From an uncultured Collinsella sp. (GTDB taxonomy: Bacteria > Actinomycetota > Coriobacteriia > Coriobacteriales > Coriobacteriaceae): a stretch of DNA of 64,000 bases. Numbering within the stretch: position 1 is the first letter of the stretch; the number at the start of each line of letters is the position of its first letter. Shown here piece after piece: positions 46,118-54,676 of the stretch. A program made the translations under genes and the position numbers. The stretch covers positions 1 through 64,000 of the forward strand of contig CAADVS010000086.1 in the NCBI GenBank assembly GCA_900752545.1, in the 5' to 3' direction. A model generated the notes under the pieces. The model did no database searches. It was not told the origin of the DNA and saw only the letters and a list, made by a program, of their open reading frames with translations.

Positions 46118-46876
46118 CTACGATAGTTCGTCGGCTATTTGGTGCTCGTAGAAGGCCTCGATTACGGCGTTAAAGTCGCGGGCGAAGTCTTCCATGGTTC
46201 CGCGCCAGGTGGCTCGGCTGGGCTTGCCTTGGCCCACAAAGGCGGTTTGGATGCCGCAATCGGGGGACGGGAAGTCGCGTTTGGGATCGTTGCCCACCAT
46301 AAGGACCTCGTGTGGCTCGAGTCCCATCACCTGAAGCTGCTCTAGATAGTAGGTGGCATCGGGCTTGCAGCGGGTGGTGTTTCCCATGTGCGTGACGAGC
46401 TCAAAGGGGGCGTCGGCCAGGTCGCCCCAGCCCATGCGGCACTCGATGGCCCCTTGGGGAAAGCTGGGGTTGGTAAAGAGCGCGCAACGCAGCCCTGCGT
46501 CCTGTACGGCCTGGAGCGCGGCGTGTGCGCCCGGCATGGCGTGGGCGTTAATGACATCGTCGTTCTTGTACGGAAGAACTTCGCGGTCATAGTAGGTAAA
46601 CGCCTCGTAGATGAGGGGATCGGAGAGGCGGATCCCGCATCGGCGCTCGACCTCTTCTTGGTAAAACTCAAGATTGGTGCGGTTGTCCGTGCCGCTGCGG
46701 CGATTGGCGTTGAGGTCGACTAGGATGGTGCCGAGGCGTGCCATCGTGCCACCGCGGCTGCGGCGCCCGATATCCGCGAGCATCGAAGAGACATCCTTAA
46801 AATAGCGAAGGATGAACGCGTTGAGGTTGATGCTGAGAAGCGTCTCGTCCATATCGAAAACGACTGCTTTGAGCAC
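46118..46876 (-). CDS. HAD-superfamily hydrolase
   Basis: 252 aa from a GTG at 46876, with GAAAGG 8 nt upstream. Motif I is VFDMDETLLSI, motif II ALFTNPS, motif III CKPDATYY and motif IV MVGNDPKRDF. The long helical insert after motif I is a C1-type cap. It resembles HAD-IA phosphatases such as phosphoglycolate phosphatase; the substrate is unknown. Confidence 0.85.
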   Translation of the reverse strand: MLKAVVFDMDETLLSINLNAFILRYFKDVSSMLADIGRRSRGGTMARLGTILVDLNANRRSGTDNRTNLEFYQEEVERRCGIRLSDPLIYEAFTYYDREVLPYKNDDVINAHAMPGAHAALQAVQDAGLRCALFTNPSFPQGAIECRMGWGDLADAPFELVTHMGNTTRCKPDATYYLEQLQVMGLEPHEVLMVGNDPKRDFPSPDCGIQTAFVGQGKPSRATWRGTMEDFARDFNAVIEAFYEHQIADELS

Positions 46877-47031
46877 GCGGGCACCTTTCTCGAAAAATCG
46901 ATCTAGAATCGTTGGCTCCGGATACTTTACCCCAAAGCCGAATGCCTAGCTGGTTATCGTCAAGTTGCGGAGACGTGTGTTCATAAGATTACGAAAAAGT
47001 CTCCACACGAGTAAAAAATCGCAGTTCACGC

Positions 47032-47060
47032 TTGAAATCGAACTCATTTCCCCGTAACCT
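47032..47060 (+). promoter_or_regulatory. Candidate rpsA promoter
   Basis: TTGAAA (47032-47037), 17-nt spacer, TAACCT (47055-47060). The gap 46877-47191 (315 bp) has no gene. Upstream, GGAGAC (46969-46974) could pair with GTCTCC (46999-47004), but the stem is short. Confidence 0.45.
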
Positions 47061-47191
47061 ATACGAACGTGATTGCATAAGCGTCACATTAGTATCTGTC
47101 GGCTCCCGAGTGTTCCTAAACGTTGTGTGCTTGTCGCACCCTTCTGTAGGTCCTAGCAATCGGGGCCCCGTAGTTCGAAAGGGGTCCACCT

Positions 47192-48358
47192 TTGAGTGAG
47201 ATTCAGAACTCGTCCATTTTCTCTCTTGACGATGTCAACGAGGAGGAGATGAACAACCTCATCGACGGTACGATTACCGACTTTGATGAGGGCGATCTCG
47301 TTAACGGCACTGTCGTTAAGATCGAGCATGACGAGGTGCTCGTTGACATCGGATTCAAGTCCGAGGGCGTTATCCCGGTCCGCGAGCTGTCCATCCGCAA
47401 GGACGCTAACCCTGCAGACATCGTTGCACTCGGTGATCCCATCGAGGCTCTGGTTCTCCAGAAGGAGGACAAGGACGGTCGTCTGGTCCTGTCCAAGAAG
47501 CGTGCCGAGTACGAGCGTGCTTGGAACCGCATCGAGGAGAAGTTCAACTCCGGCGAGAACGTCGAGGGCGAGGTTATCGAGGTTGTCAAGGGCGGCCTGA
47601 TCCTCGACATCGGCCTGCGTGGCTTCCTGCCTGCTTCCCTCGTCGACCTCCGTCGCGTCAAGGACCTCACCTCTTACATGGGCACCCGCATCGAGGCCCG
47701 CGTCATCGAGATGGACCGTAACCGCAACAACGTCGTCCTCTCCCGTCGCGTCGTGCTCGAGGAGTCCCGTAAGGCCGAGCGCTCCGAGATCCTGTCCAAG
47801 CTCAAGTCTGGTATGCGTCTCCAGGGCACCGTTTCCTCCATCGTCGACTTCGGCGCCTTCGTCGACCTCGGCGGTATCGACGGCCTCATCCACATCTCCG
47901 AGCTCTCCTGGAACCACGTCAACCATCCTTCCGAGGTTGTCAAGGTCGGCCAGGAGGTCGAGGTCGAGGTTCTCGACGTCGATCTCAACCGCGAGCGCAT
48001 CTCCCTGGGTCTCAAGCAGACCACCGAGGATCCGTGGCGCGCACTGGTCAAGAAGTACCCCGTCGGCGCTATTGTCGAGGGCACTGTGACCAAGCTTGTC
48101 CCGTTTGGCGCTTTCGTCGACCTGGGCGAGGGCATCGAGGGCCTGGTGCACATCTCCGAGATGGCCAACAAGCACGTCGACCAGCCTTCTCAGGTCACCC
48201 ACGTGGGCGACAAGGTTCAGGTCAAGGTCATGGAGATCGACCTCGACCGTCGTCGTATCTCTCTGTCCATGAAGTCCGCTGCTGAGACTCTGGGCGTCGA
48301 GATCGAGGTTACCCCGCTTCCTTCCGAGAAGAAGGACGAGGAGACCGACGCCGAGTAA
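47192..48358 (+). CDS. rpsA: Ribosomal protein S1 (four S1 domains)
   Basis: 388 aa from a TTG at 47192, with GAAAGGGG 9 nt upstream. Four S1 domains are readable, starting near GDLVNGTVVKI, GENVEGEVIEV, GMRLQGTVSSI and GAIVEGTVTKL. That is two fewer than E. coli S1 and typical of Gram-positive bacteria. The first 30 residues are acidic. The last two domains carry the DFGAFVDLG/PFGAFVDLG RNA-binding core. It recruits mRNA to the 30S subunit. The TTG start may limit its own synthesis. Confidence 0.93.
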   Translation: MSEIQNSSIFSLDDVNEEEMNNLIDGTITDFDEGDLVNGTVVKIEHDEVLVDIGFKSEGVIPVRELSIRKDANPADIVALGDPIEALVLQKEDKDGRLVLSKKRAEYERAWNRIEEKFNSGENVEGEVIEVVKGGLILDIGLRGFLPASLVDLRRVKDLTSYMGTRIEARVIEMDRNRNNVVLSRRVVLEESRKAERSEILSKLKSGMRLQGTVSSIVDFGAFVDLGGIDGLIHISELSWNHVNHPSEVVKVGQEVEVEVLDVDLNRERISLGLKQTTEDPWRALVKKYPVGAIVEGTVTKLVPFGAFVDLGEGIEGLVHISEMANKHVDQPSQVTHVGDKVQVKVMEIDLDRRRISLSMKSAAETLGVEIEVTPLPSEKKDEETDAE

Positions 48359-48384
48359 ATCGGTTTGACGATCACTTGTTTTAA

Positions 48385-48416
48385 GGGATCCGTCCGCAAT
48401 GGACGGGTCCCTTTTT
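48385..48416 (+). terminator. Intrinsic terminator after rpsA
   Basis: 11-bp stem GGGATCCGTCC/GGACGGGTCCC (one G-U pair), loop GCAAT, then TTTTT. Confidence 0.9.
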
Positions 48417-48466
48417 GCTTTCGCTGCTGATGCACGCGATGCTACCCGGGCTGTCCACAGGCTATT

Positions 48467-48591
48467 GGGTTGTCGGTGAATGAAAAAATGCCGACATCCC
48501 GCCTCGGGGAGGAGGCGGGAACGCACCGAGTAGACGGAGGGGTGCGGAGCGCGGTCGCGTCTCGACTGACGACATTGCCCATCGACAACCC
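48467..48591. other. Structured intergenic segment between rpsA and rnpB
   Basis: GGGTTGTCG (48467-48475) and CGACAACCC (48583-48591) form a distant inverted repeat. Inside lies a perfect 9-bp hairpin, TCCCGCCTC (48497-48505) with GAGGCGGGA (48512-48520). No ORF with an SD is convincing. The segment could be a small RNA or an old palindromic element. Confidence 0.45.
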
Positions 48592-48682
48592 TATTGTACT
48601 GCATGGCGTGGTTCTTGGTTTATCGTGTCGAACGCTTGTGTTGTGCCATTGCCTGCGGCAACGGTGTGCTACACTCTTGCAC

Positions 48683-49046
48683 TGCTGAGTGGGCCAGACG
48701 GTCGCGCGATGTGCTGTTTGCAGTACGCGTGAGGAAAGTCCGGGCTCCAGAGGGCGGGATGCCGGCTAACGGCCGGGCGGAGTGATCCGACGGAAAGCGC
48801 CGCAGAAAAGAAGACTCCCACCTGCGCCGCAAGGCGTAAAGGGAAAAGCTGAAACGGTGGTGTAAGAGACCACCAGCGTCGTGGCAACACGGCGGCTTGG
48901 CAAGCCCCATCCGGAGCAAGCGCGAATAGGAACGCTATGGGCCGGCCCGGTCCGCGTTCGGGTAGCGTGCGTGGAGCTGCACGGTAACGTGCAGACAAGA
49001 TAAATGACCGTTCACGACAGAACCCGGCTTACAAGCCCACTCAGCA
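48683..49046 (+). ncRNA. rnpB: RNase P RNA (type A)
   Basis: The universally conserved blocks are present in order: GAGGAAAGTCCGGGCTCC at the 5' side (about 48731-48748), GAAAAGCTGAAACGGTG, and ACAGAACCCGGCTTACA near the 3' end. The termini TGCTGAGTGGGC (48683-48694) and GCCCACTCAGCA (49035-49046) form helix P1. The ribozyme matures tRNA 5' ends. A TGCTACACT extended -10 lies at 48668-48676. Exact ends are set by P1 pairing and may be off by a few nt. Confidence 0.96.
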
Positions 49047-49062
49047 ACTATGTTGACGCTGC

Positions 49063-49161
49063 GAACCCGTCAGCGCGGCAATCTGCCTTTCAAGCCTTCG
49101 GGCATGACCATAAGGTCAATGCCCTTGTCTTTCAAGGCACCTTGCTCGCGCTGACGGGTTC
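49063..49161 (+). repeat. Nested inverted repeat downstream of rnpB
   Basis: Arms GAACCCGTCAGCGCG (49063-49077) and its complement (49147-49161) are perfect over 15 bp, and GCAA/TTGC extend the stem past a bulge. Inside, GGGCATGACC pairs with GGTC-AATGCCC around ATAA. The 3' flank TCGCTTTCGTTT is moderately U-rich. It may terminate rnpB, but the 99-nt multi-helix layout is unusual. Confidence 0.7.
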
Positions 49162-49273
49162 TCGCTTTCGTTTACGGAATCATCGGCGTTGCCGTTCTAT
49201 TTACCGGGGTTATCGGTACGGTCTTTGCCGTATTATTGAGGCTGTTTGTTGCTTTGCTTGTTGTTGAGGGGCT

Positions 49274-49912
49274 TTGTTGGACAGCTATTTTACTCTGCAA
49301 TCGAATATTGAGGCTTCGGGCGAGTTTGTGGATCGCAAGAGCCGGTTTATTGCCCAGCTGGTCCATATTGAGTCCGAGGATGAGGCGAATGCCTTTATCG
49401 AGATGGTTCGCAAGCGTCATTACGACGCTCGACACAATGTCCCCGCGTGGATTTTGGTCGATGGACGCGAGCGCCAGAGCGATGACGGTGAGCCGAGCCG
49501 CACGAGCGGTATGCCGACGCTCGAGGTGTTGCGCGGCGCAGAGCTCAAAAATGTTTGCTGCGTGGTGACGCGCTATTTTGGTGGCACGCTGTTGGGGCCT
49601 GGTGGCTTGGTGCGCGCCTATACCGCTGCGACGCAGGCGGCGGTGGCCGCGGCTCAGGAGGCCGGGCAGATCGTTGAGATGACAAGCGTCGTGCCGGTTG
49701 ACGTGCATGTGGCCTATCCGCAGTACGAGCAGGTGCTTCGCTTGGCGCAGGATTCGGGTGCCAAGGTTTCGGATACCGATTACGCGGACGCCGTGTCACT
49801 TCATTTGGTGTTTAAGGCGGGGGAGCAGGAGCCGTTTTGCGCTAAGATGCGCGAGCTTATGGCGGGGCGCGAGGAGATTGAGGTCGGCGCTCCCGAGTTT
49901 GCCGAGTTCTAA
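49274..49912 (+). CDS. YigZ/IMPACT-family protein
   Basis: 212 aa. The start is TTG at 49274 or 49277, with GAGGGG just upstream; no ATG fits. The N-terminal domain shows KSRFIAQL, SDDGEPSRTSGMPTLEVL and VTRYFGGTLLGPGGLVRAY, the IMPACT/UPF0029 signature. The C-terminal ferredoxin-like domain (DUF1949) follows near residue 140. The bacterial function is unclear; a role near translation regulation or the ribosome has been proposed from the eukaryotic homologue. Confidence 0.9.
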   Translation: MLDSYFTLQSNIEASGEFVDRKSRFIAQLVHIESEDEANAFIEMVRKRHYDARHNVPAWILVDGRERQSDDGEPSRTSGMPTLEVLRGAELKNVCCVVTRYFGGTLLGPGGLVRAYTAATQAAVAAAQEAGQIVEMTSVVPVDVHVAYPQYEQVLRLAQDSGAKVSDTDYADAVSLHLVFKAGEQEPFCAKMRELMAGREEIEVGAPEFAEF

Positions 49913-49916
49913 CGGC

Positions 49917-49967
49917 GACGGCCGGCGTGCTTTTGGATGGATTCCAAGCGCGCCGGCCGTCGTTTTT
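49917..49967 (+). terminator. Intrinsic terminator after yigZ
   Basis: GACGGCCGGCG (49917-49927) pairs with CGCCGGCCGTC (49951-49961), with additional GCTT/AAGC pairing inside, then TTTTT. Confidence 0.88.
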
Positions 49968-49980
49968 CTGTTGCTGCCGT

Positions 49981-50427
49981 TTACTCGGCGAGCTGCTTTA
50001 GCACATCGCAGGCGATCGCGACGGCATCGTCGATGCAGCCGGGGCAGCTGCGGAGCGGACCCTTATCTGATCCGATGCCCTTGAGCGTGCCGCAGACGGT
50101 CGTCGTATTCTTCTCGCCAAAACGCTTGGCGATTTCGCGCGACAGCTTGTAGGTCTGGCCCTTGGTCTTGGGGTTTTCCATGCCGTCGCTCATTACAAAG
50201 CTCATGATGGCCACGGCGCCCGAGATAGCGCCGCAGGTTTCGGTCATGCCGCCCATGCCGGCGCCAAAGCCCTCGGTGAGGGTAAAGGCGACCTGGGGGT
50301 CGAGCCCGACGGCGGGAGCGAGCGTGCAGGCGACGGCCTGAGCGCAGTTAAAGCCACGGGCGTGGTATTCGGCAGCTTGAGCCTGACAGGCGGTGATGTC
50401 GAGCTGGGCCGTATCGATTTGCTTCAT
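49981..50427 (-). CDS. C-GCAxxG-C-C family redox protein
   Basis: 148 aa from ATG 50427, with AAGGAG 7 nt upstream. The family signature is visible: FNCAQAV near residue 27, then GMTETCGAISGAV and the late SCPGCIDD pair. These small cysteine-rich proteins occur in anaerobes and probably bind a metal cluster or act in redox chemistry; no function is established. A longer open frame to 50571 has no SD. Confidence 0.85.
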   Translation of the reverse strand: MKQIDTAQLDITACQAQAAEYHARGFNCAQAVACTLAPAVGLDPQVAFTLTEGFGAGMGGMTETCGAISGAVAIMSFVMSDGMENPKTKGQTYKLSREIAKRFGEKNTTTVCGTLKGIGSDKGPLRSCPGCIDDAVAIACDVLKQLAE

Positions 50428-50657
50428 CGTTGTCTCCTTGGTCACGGTGTACCCGCCTATGGTACCCGTGACGGGGCATGTAATCATCGAGAGCTTCATG
50501 TATGCCTCGTTTTTATCTATCGAGCAAATGCCCAAGGCTTGAGATAAATACCCCTGATCAATTTGTCCCATAACCTACCTTGGGGATGGGTTGAGAGGGG
50601 TGCAGGGTAGCGGTATCGTGAACCGAATAAAACGTAACCCAGGCAAGGGAGCTAGAT

Positions 50658-51941
50658 ATGAGCGAGCAGACCATCGGTACTACATGTGTTCAGGGCGGCT
50701 ATCACCCGGGAGATGCCGAGCCGCGCCAGGTGCCCATCTACCAGTCCACCACGTGGAAGTACGACACGTCGGAGCATATGGGCAAGCTGTTTGACCTGGA
50801 GGAGTCGGGCTACTTCTACAGCCGTTTGCAGAACCCCACGTGCGATCTGGTTGCCGCCAAGATCTGCGAGATGGAGGGAGGCACTGCCGCGATGCTCACG
50901 AGCTCGGGCATGGCTGCGAATTTCCTCGCGATCTTTAACGTGGCCGGTGCCGGCGATCATGTGGTCGCGAGTTCTGCCATTTACGGCGGTACGTATAACC
51001 TGCTCGCCCACACCATGGGCCGCATGGGCGTGACCTGCACGTTCGTCGCCCCCGACTGCACTGATGAGGAGCTCGAGGCAGCCTTTGAGCCCAATACCAA
51101 GCTCGTCTTTGGCGAGACGATCGCCAATCCCGCCCTCGCCGTGCTCGATATTGAGCGCTTTGCCAAGGCCGCGCACGACCACGGCGTGCCGCTGATGGTC
51201 GACAACACCTTCCCGACGCCCGTGATGTGCCGTCCCTTTGAGTGGGGCGCCGACATCGTTACGCACTCCACCACCAAGTACATGGATGGACATGCTGCCT
51301 ACCTGGGCGGCGTGATCGTTGACCACGGCCAGTTTGACTGGATGGCCCATGCGGATAAGTTCCCGGGTCTCACCACGCCCGACGAGAGCTACCACGGCGT
51401 GACGTATGCCAAGAAGTTCGGTCGCGAGGGCGCCTTCATTACCAAGGCCACCGCGCAGCTCATGCGCGACCTCGGCCCCATGCAGAACCCGCAGGCGGCC
51501 TTCTTCCTGAACAGCTCGCTCGAGAGCCTGCATGTGCGCATGCCGCGTCATTGTGAGAACGGCCTGGCCGTTGCCAAGTTCCTGCAGAGTCATCCCAAGG
51601 TACGCTTCGTGAGCTATCCGGGCCTAGAGGGCGATAAGTACTATGACATCGCTCAGAAGTACATGCCCAACGGTACCTGCGGCGTTGTGAGCTTTGGCTT
51701 TAACGGTGGTCGCGCGGCGGCTGAGACCTTTATGAAGAGCCTTAAGCTCGCCCAGATCGCCACGCATGTGGCCGACGCCCGCACTTGCTGCCTGCATCCC
51801 GCTAATGCCACGCACCGCCAGATGAACGATGAGGAGCTCATCGCCTGTGGCATCTCCGCCGATATGGTACGCCTGTCGTGCGGCCTCGAGGACACGGCCG
51901 ACTTGATTGCCGACCTTGAGCAGGCACTCGAGCAGTGCTAG
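50658..51941 (+). CDS. metY: O-acetylhomoserine sulfhydrylase
   Basis: 427 aa. A Cys/Met-metabolism PLP enzyme: the PLP lysine lies in HSTTKYMDGH, QVPIYQSTTW is near the N-terminus, and FPGLTTPDESYHG and the late CCLHPANATHRQM are MetY-type features. It makes homocysteine from O-acetylhomoserine and sulfide. Some relatives are methionine gamma-lyases, so specificity is inferred. I see no SAM-I riboswitch in the 230-bp upstream gap. AAGGGAGCTAGAT precedes the ATG. Confidence 0.88.
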   Translation: MSEQTIGTTCVQGGYHPGDAEPRQVPIYQSTTWKYDTSEHMGKLFDLEESGYFYSRLQNPTCDLVAAKICEMEGGTAAMLTSSGMAANFLAIFNVAGAGDHVVASSAIYGGTYNLLAHTMGRMGVTCTFVAPDCTDEELEAAFEPNTKLVFGETIANPALAVLDIERFAKAAHDHGVPLMVDNTFPTPVMCRPFEWGADIVTHSTTKYMDGHAAYLGGVIVDHGQFDWMAHADKFPGLTTPDESYHGVTYAKKFGREGAFITKATAQLMRDLGPMQNPQAAFFLNSSLESLHVRMPRHCENGLAVAKFLQSHPKVRFVSYPGLEGDKYYDIAQKYMPNGTCGVVSFGFNGGRAAAETFMKSLKLAQIATHVADARTCCLHPANATHRQMNDEELIACGISADMVRLSCGLEDTADLIADLEQALEQC

Positions 51942-52009
51942 GCTAGCGTTCGCATAAGGCGCCGATGCTGGCAGAAAGCTTCGGCGACCTTTCGTTCCGA
52001 TTCCGTAGG

Positions 52010-52056
52010 CGGGACCCCAATCGCGGCTGTTTGCTGGCGATTGGGGCCCCGTTTTT
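52010..52056 (+). terminator. Intrinsic terminator after metY
   Basis: CGGGACCCCAATCGC (52010-52024) pairs with GCGATTGGGGCCCCG (52037-52051) with one mismatch, then TTTTT. Confidence 0.85.
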
Positions 52057-52082
52057 GCCTTGCGCCACTCGAAAGGATGGAT

Positions 52083-53387
52083 ATGGAGAAAACCGCAGAG
52101 CAGCTGCGCCGCGAGCACATTGCCCTTGAGGGCGACACCCATGGCAAGAACAAATGGGCGATTCTGTTTACCGTGCTCATCATGACGTTTATGTCGTGTC
52201 TGGATTCGACCGTCGTGACCGTGGCGTTGCCCGTGATGCAAAAGGAGCTGGACGTGGGCCTCGATCGCATTCAGCTGGTGAGCTCGGTGTATCTGCTTGC
52301 GACTTGCGTGGCTATGTTGCCGTTTGGCCGTCTGGGCGACGTGCGCGGCAAGGTGAATGTGTTCCAGTTGGGCGTCATCGTCTTTTCGGTCGGTTCGCTG
52401 CTGTGCGGCCTTTCGGCCTCGCTTGAGGTTCTTATCCTGGCACGCATTGTTCAGGGCATCGGTTGCGCGGCGGCCATGGCTAACAACATGGGTATCATCA
52501 CCGAGTCGTTTCCGGCGCGCGAACGAGGCCGTGCCATGGGTATTCTCGCGACCTTTGTGGCCCTCGGCATGATGTGTGGCCCCGTGCTCGGCGGCATGCT
52601 GGTGGCAAGCTTTCCCTGGGAGAGCATCTTCCTCATCAACCTGCCCATTGGCGTGATCTCGTTTATCGTGGGACTCTACACGCTGCCGCATGTTAGGCCA
52701 GAGGCCGGCGAACGTCCCATGCCCCTTGCCGAGGCCGCTCGTCGCTGCTTTGCAAATTCGGCCTTCACCATCAACCTTGCCTGCATGCTCATCGTGTTCG
52801 TTGGCATTGGCGCATCCGAGTTTATTCTGCCGTTCTATTTTCAGGACGCCCACGGCTTTGGTTCTGACATTTCCGGATTGCTCTTTTTGGCGCTGCCAAT
52901 GGTGAATGCCTTTATCGGCCCGCTTTCGGGAACGGTTTCGGACCGTGTTGGCTGCGAGGGTCCCACGGCGGTCGGCCTGGGCGTGTATGTGTGCGGTCTC
53001 TTTGCAGTAAGCACGCTCGACGAGCACTCTTCTATCCCTGTGATCGTGTGCTGCGTCGCATTTATGTCGTGCGGTACGTCGATTTTCCAGAGCCCCAACA
53101 ACTCGCTGTACATGGGCTCGGCTCCGCGCGAGGCACTTGGCTTTGCGGGTAGTCTGGGTAGCCTGGCACGCTATGCGGGTATGGCAGTGGGCATTACGGC
53201 GGCGTCGCATATCCTGTATGGGCAGATGAGCGTGGCGATGGGCGAGGCCGTGACCAGTTTTGTTGAAGGACGTCCGGGTGTGTTCCTGTTCGGCTTTCGC
53301 TCGGTGTTCTACGTACTCATGGCTGTGGCCGCCGTGGGCTTTGCGCTTGCCATGGTGCGTTTGGTGAAGATACGCGCCCGCCATTAG
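52083..53387 (+). CDS. MFS transporter, DHA2-like drug efflux type
   Basis: 434 aa from ATG 52083, with GAAAGG 6 nt upstream. About 12 membrane segments follow a charged head of 20 residues. MFS motif A is GRLGDVRGKVNVF, and LDSTVVTVALPVMQKEL in the first membrane segment is typical of DHA2/EmrB-like exporters, as is MGILATFVALGMMCGPVLGG (motif C). The substrate is unknown. It is shorter than the usual 14-segment DHA2 members. Confidence 0.85.
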   Translation: MEKTAEQLRREHIALEGDTHGKNKWAILFTVLIMTFMSCLDSTVVTVALPVMQKELDVGLDRIQLVSSVYLLATCVAMLPFGRLGDVRGKVNVFQLGVIVFSVGSLLCGLSASLEVLILARIVQGIGCAAAMANNMGIITESFPARERGRAMGILATFVALGMMCGPVLGGMLVASFPWESIFLINLPIGVISFIVGLYTLPHVRPEAGERPMPLAEAARRCFANSAFTINLACMLIVFVGIGASEFILPFYFQDAHGFGSDISGLLFLALPMVNAFIGPLSGTVSDRVGCEGPTAVGLGVYVCGLFAVSTLDEHSSIPVIVCCVAFMSCGTSIFQSPNNSLYMGSAPREALGFAGSLGSLARYAGMAVGITAASHILYGQMSVAMGEAVTSFVEGRPGVFLFGFRSVFYVLMAVAAVGFALAMVRLVKIRARH

Positions 53388-53546
53388 CGTGTTGGGAGGC
53401 CGTCTGTCACGAATCGGGCCTATCTACTGGTCTTGCGGCTTTATGGTGCGATGCGGCTTGTGGGGCGGGCGGGGGGCGGTCCGTGGTAAACTATCGAACT
53501 ACGTTTATTAATCGCGCGGTATCTTGCCGCGAGAAGGGGTTGCGCC

Positions 53547-54125
53547 ATGCAGGAGCTTGAGGATCGTATTCGCCATGACGGCATCGTAAAGGCCGGTAAC
53601 GTCCTTAAGGTTGATGCCTTCCTCAACCACCAATGCGATGTTGAGCTGTTCGACCACATGGGCGCCGAGTGGGCCCGTCTGTTCGAGGGCGTCGAGATCA
53701 ACAAGATCCTGACGATCGAGGCTTCGGGCATTGGTATGGCTTGCATCGCAGCCCAGCATTTTGGCGGCGTGCCGGTGGTCTTTGCCAAGAAGGCACAGTC
53801 CATCAATCTCGACGGCGAGCAGTATGCCACGACCATTTACTCCTTTACCAAGCAAAAGGAGTACCCGGTCATCGTTGGCAAGCGTTTCCTGTCCGAGGGC
53901 GACAAGGTCCTGATTATCGACGACTTCCTGGCCAACGGCTGCGCGCTTGAGGGCCTTATTAAGATCTGCGAGGCTGCGGGCGCCGAAGTTGCCGGCATTG
54001 GCATCGCCGTTGAGAAGGGCTTCCAGGGCGGCGGCGATAAGCTCCGTAAGCGCGGCTTCCGCGTTGAGAGCCTGGCACGTATCGCCGATATGGACTGCGA
54101 GAACGGCGAGATCACCTTCGCCTAA
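53547..54125 (+). CDS. xpt: Xanthine phosphoribosyltransferase
   Basis: 192 aa, the usual length. The PRPP-binding motif [11 protein letters not shown] lies near residue 114, with [13 protein letters not shown] and VFAKKAQ, and the Xpt-type flexible loop. It salvages xanthine to XMP. No purine riboswitch is visible upstream. A G-rich patch (GGGG, GGG, GGGGGG) lies at 53462-53476, close to the presumed promoter. GAGAAGGGG precedes the ATG. Confidence 0.94.
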   Translation: MQELEDRIRHDGIVKAGNVLKVDAFLNHQCDVELFDHMGAEWARLFEGVEINKILTIEASGIGMACIAAQHFGGVPVVFAKKAQSINLDGEQYATTIYSFTKQKEYPVIVGKRFLSEGDKVLIIDDFLANGCALEGLIKICEAAGAEVAGIGIAVEKGFQGGGDKLRKRGFRVESLARIADMDCENGEITFA

Positions 54126-54152
54126 GCGCGCAACACAAGCGATTGGTATGCG

Positions 54153-54188
54153 ATGTGACAAAGGGACTGTCCCTTTGTCACATTTTTT
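54153..54188 (+). terminator. Perfect palindromic terminator after xpt
   Basis: ATGTGACAAAGGGAC (54153-54167), a single T, and the exact complement (54169-54183), followed by TTTTT. The arm contains AGGGACTGT, also present in the palindrome at 54600-54668. Confidence 0.88.
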
Positions 54189-54208
54189 GTATGAGGGGAG
54201 GTGTTGAT

Positions 54209-54589
54209 ATGGATGAGAATAAGATGGGATGGCGCGAGTATGCGCGCTATGCCGAGATGTCGGCCGAGGAGTTGGCGCGCGATTGCGAGGTGCAGGTGTT
54301 TCGCGCGACGGGTCCGGGCGGACAGGGCGTGAACACGACGGACTCGGCGGTACGCATGAAACATATCCCTTCGGGGATTGTCGTGATGGCGCGCGAGAGC
54401 CGCAGTCAGTTCCAAAACCGTAGCAGCTGCCTACGTAAGCTGCGCGCTGAGCTTGAGCGTCGCGGGCGTCCGCCGCGCCGCCGCGTCAAGACCAAAGTGC
54501 CACAGCGATCGCGCCAGCGCAGGCTCAACGACAAACACTTCAATGCGATTAAAAAGGCCAACCGTCGCAAGCTGGGCGGGGAGGAATGA
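54209..54589 (+). CDS. Release-factor-like protein (RF-1 domain with GGQ)
   Basis: 126 aa from ATG 54209, with GGGGAGG upstream. The peptidyl-tRNA hydrolysis motif GPGGQGVN is intact, followed by [17 protein letters not shown] and a highly basic C-terminal tail ([16 protein letters not shown]). There is no codon-recognition domain, so this is an ArfB/ICT1-type or related stand-alone hydrolase, probably releasing stalled ribosomes. The basic tail would enter the empty mRNA channel, as known for ArfB. Confidence 0.85.
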   Translation: MDENKMGWREYARYAEMSAEELARDCEVQVFRATGPGGQGVNTTDSAVRMKHIPSGIVVMARESRSQFQNRSSCLRKLRAELERRGRPPRRRVKTKVPQRSRQRRLNDKHFNAIKKANRRKLGGEE

Positions 54590-54599
54590 TCTTATCAAT

Positions 54600-54668
54600 A
54601 AGTTGCGGTGAAATAGGGACTGTTTTGCGGCTTTAGCTACATAAACAGTCCCTATTTCACCGCAACTT
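54600..54668. repeat. TTGCGGTG-family palindrome with 26-bp perfect arms
   Basis: Arms 54600-54625 and 54643-54668 are exact complements, beginning AAGTTGCGGTGAAATAGGGA. The loop is 17 nt and there is no U-tract on either side. It fills the space between the RF-like gene and the convergent lipid-kinase gene. Confidence 0.92.
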
Positions 54669-54676
54669 AGGTGGGG

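Noticed and set aside
46962..47010. Possible further TTGCGG palindrome before rpsA
   Set aside because: It begins AAGTTGCGG like the family, but the arms do not pair beyond 6 bp; at most a degraded copy.
48594..48998. Short ORFs overlapping rnpB
   Set aside because: The region is clearly RNase P RNA with a defined P1 helix, so these frames are chance.
50428..50657. SAM or cysteine-related riboswitch before metY
   Set aside because: No SAM-I, SAM-II or T-box core could be recognised in the gap.
53388..53546. Purine riboswitch before xpt
   Set aside because: The conserved purine-aptamer core is not present.
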